Position numbers and translations under genes: made by a program
Shown: in pieces, positions 63,964-64,000 of the stretch
Numbering within the stretch: position 1 is the first letter of the stretch
Layout: every line of letters begins with the position of its first letter
Assembly (NCBI GenBank): GCA_914767885.1
Contig: CAJZBQ010000044.1
Location: 744,001 to 808,000 of the forward strand
Length of the DNA stretch: 64,000 nt
Reading direction: 5' to 3'
From: Blepharisma stoltei
Lineage: Eukaryota > Ciliophora > Heterotrichea > Heterotrichida > Blepharismidae
The notes under the pieces: generated by a model
The model's database searches: none
What the model was told of the DNA's origin: nothing
Seen by the model: the letters and a program-made list of their open reading frames with translations, nothing else

Positions 63964-64000
63964 TACTCAACCCCTCCGTAAGCGAACAAAACTATTAGAA
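63964..64000. mobile_element. Pogo-type MITE, left end only (cut by window edge)
   Basis: TTACTCAACCCCTCCGTAAG followed by GAACAAAACTATTAGAA, the standard left terminus. Confidence 0.8.

Overview
The window looks like germline (micronuclear) DNA of a heterotrich ciliate, most probably Blepharisma or a close relative. Three things in the sequence point there. UGA is read as tryptophan throughout long, otherwise clean genes, while UAA and UAG end them. The one clear spliceosomal intron is 15 nt long (2429-2443). Many genes are broken by TA-bounded insertions whose exact removal, leaving one TA, rejoins the reading frame; these behave as internal eliminated sequences (IESs). Most repeated insertions belong to one pogo-like MITE family, as described for the Blepharisma germline. 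The 1.84-kb element at 58121-59963 has the same termini and a decayed pogo-type transposase, so it is probably the parental type.

Layout. 1-467 holds the 3' part of eIF5A with a 149-bp IES. 1003-1908 is a FIT-family ER membrane protein with a MITE-IES. 2130-8951 (-) is a coiled-coil protein gene split by a 5.07-kb LINE retrotransposon and a MITE-IES. 9324-19352 (-) is a full-length CFAP54, a ciliary central-apparatus protein, carrying a SINE and a short MITE-IES. 19583-20038 is a PLAC8-type protein and 20411-23195 an oxysterol-binding-protein relative with three insertions. 23406-28980 holds two or three unrecognised genes and a nested repeat complex: a MITE containing a large palindrome containing a SINE. 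29013-30720 carries PDAP1-like and RAB5IF-like genes followed by a truncated tandem copy. 30739-35695 (-) is a transmembrane DEK1-like calpain.

35696-39291 is mostly repeats. 39292-39948 is a small Cys/His protein. 41369-44830 is a tandem pair of secreted pepsin-like proteases. 45074-45977 is an unrecognised gene. 46148-53000 is a large Cys-rich surface protein with a membrane region and cytosolic tail. 54590-56467 is a PH-domain protein kinase with three IESs, one of them nested. 56972-62228 (-) is one or two unrecognised genes that host the pogo element. 62229-64000 is AT-rich DNA with more MITEs.

The genes are unrelated housekeeping, ciliary, membrane and secreted-protein genes and do not form a pathway. 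What unifies the window is insertion: DNA transposon derivatives (TA target sites) and retroposons (10-20 bp target duplications) sit inside coding sequence, which is tolerable only if development removes them. Reading frames were checked by hand across each proposed junction. No database search was run, so family names rest on motif recognition and repeat membership on visual comparison.
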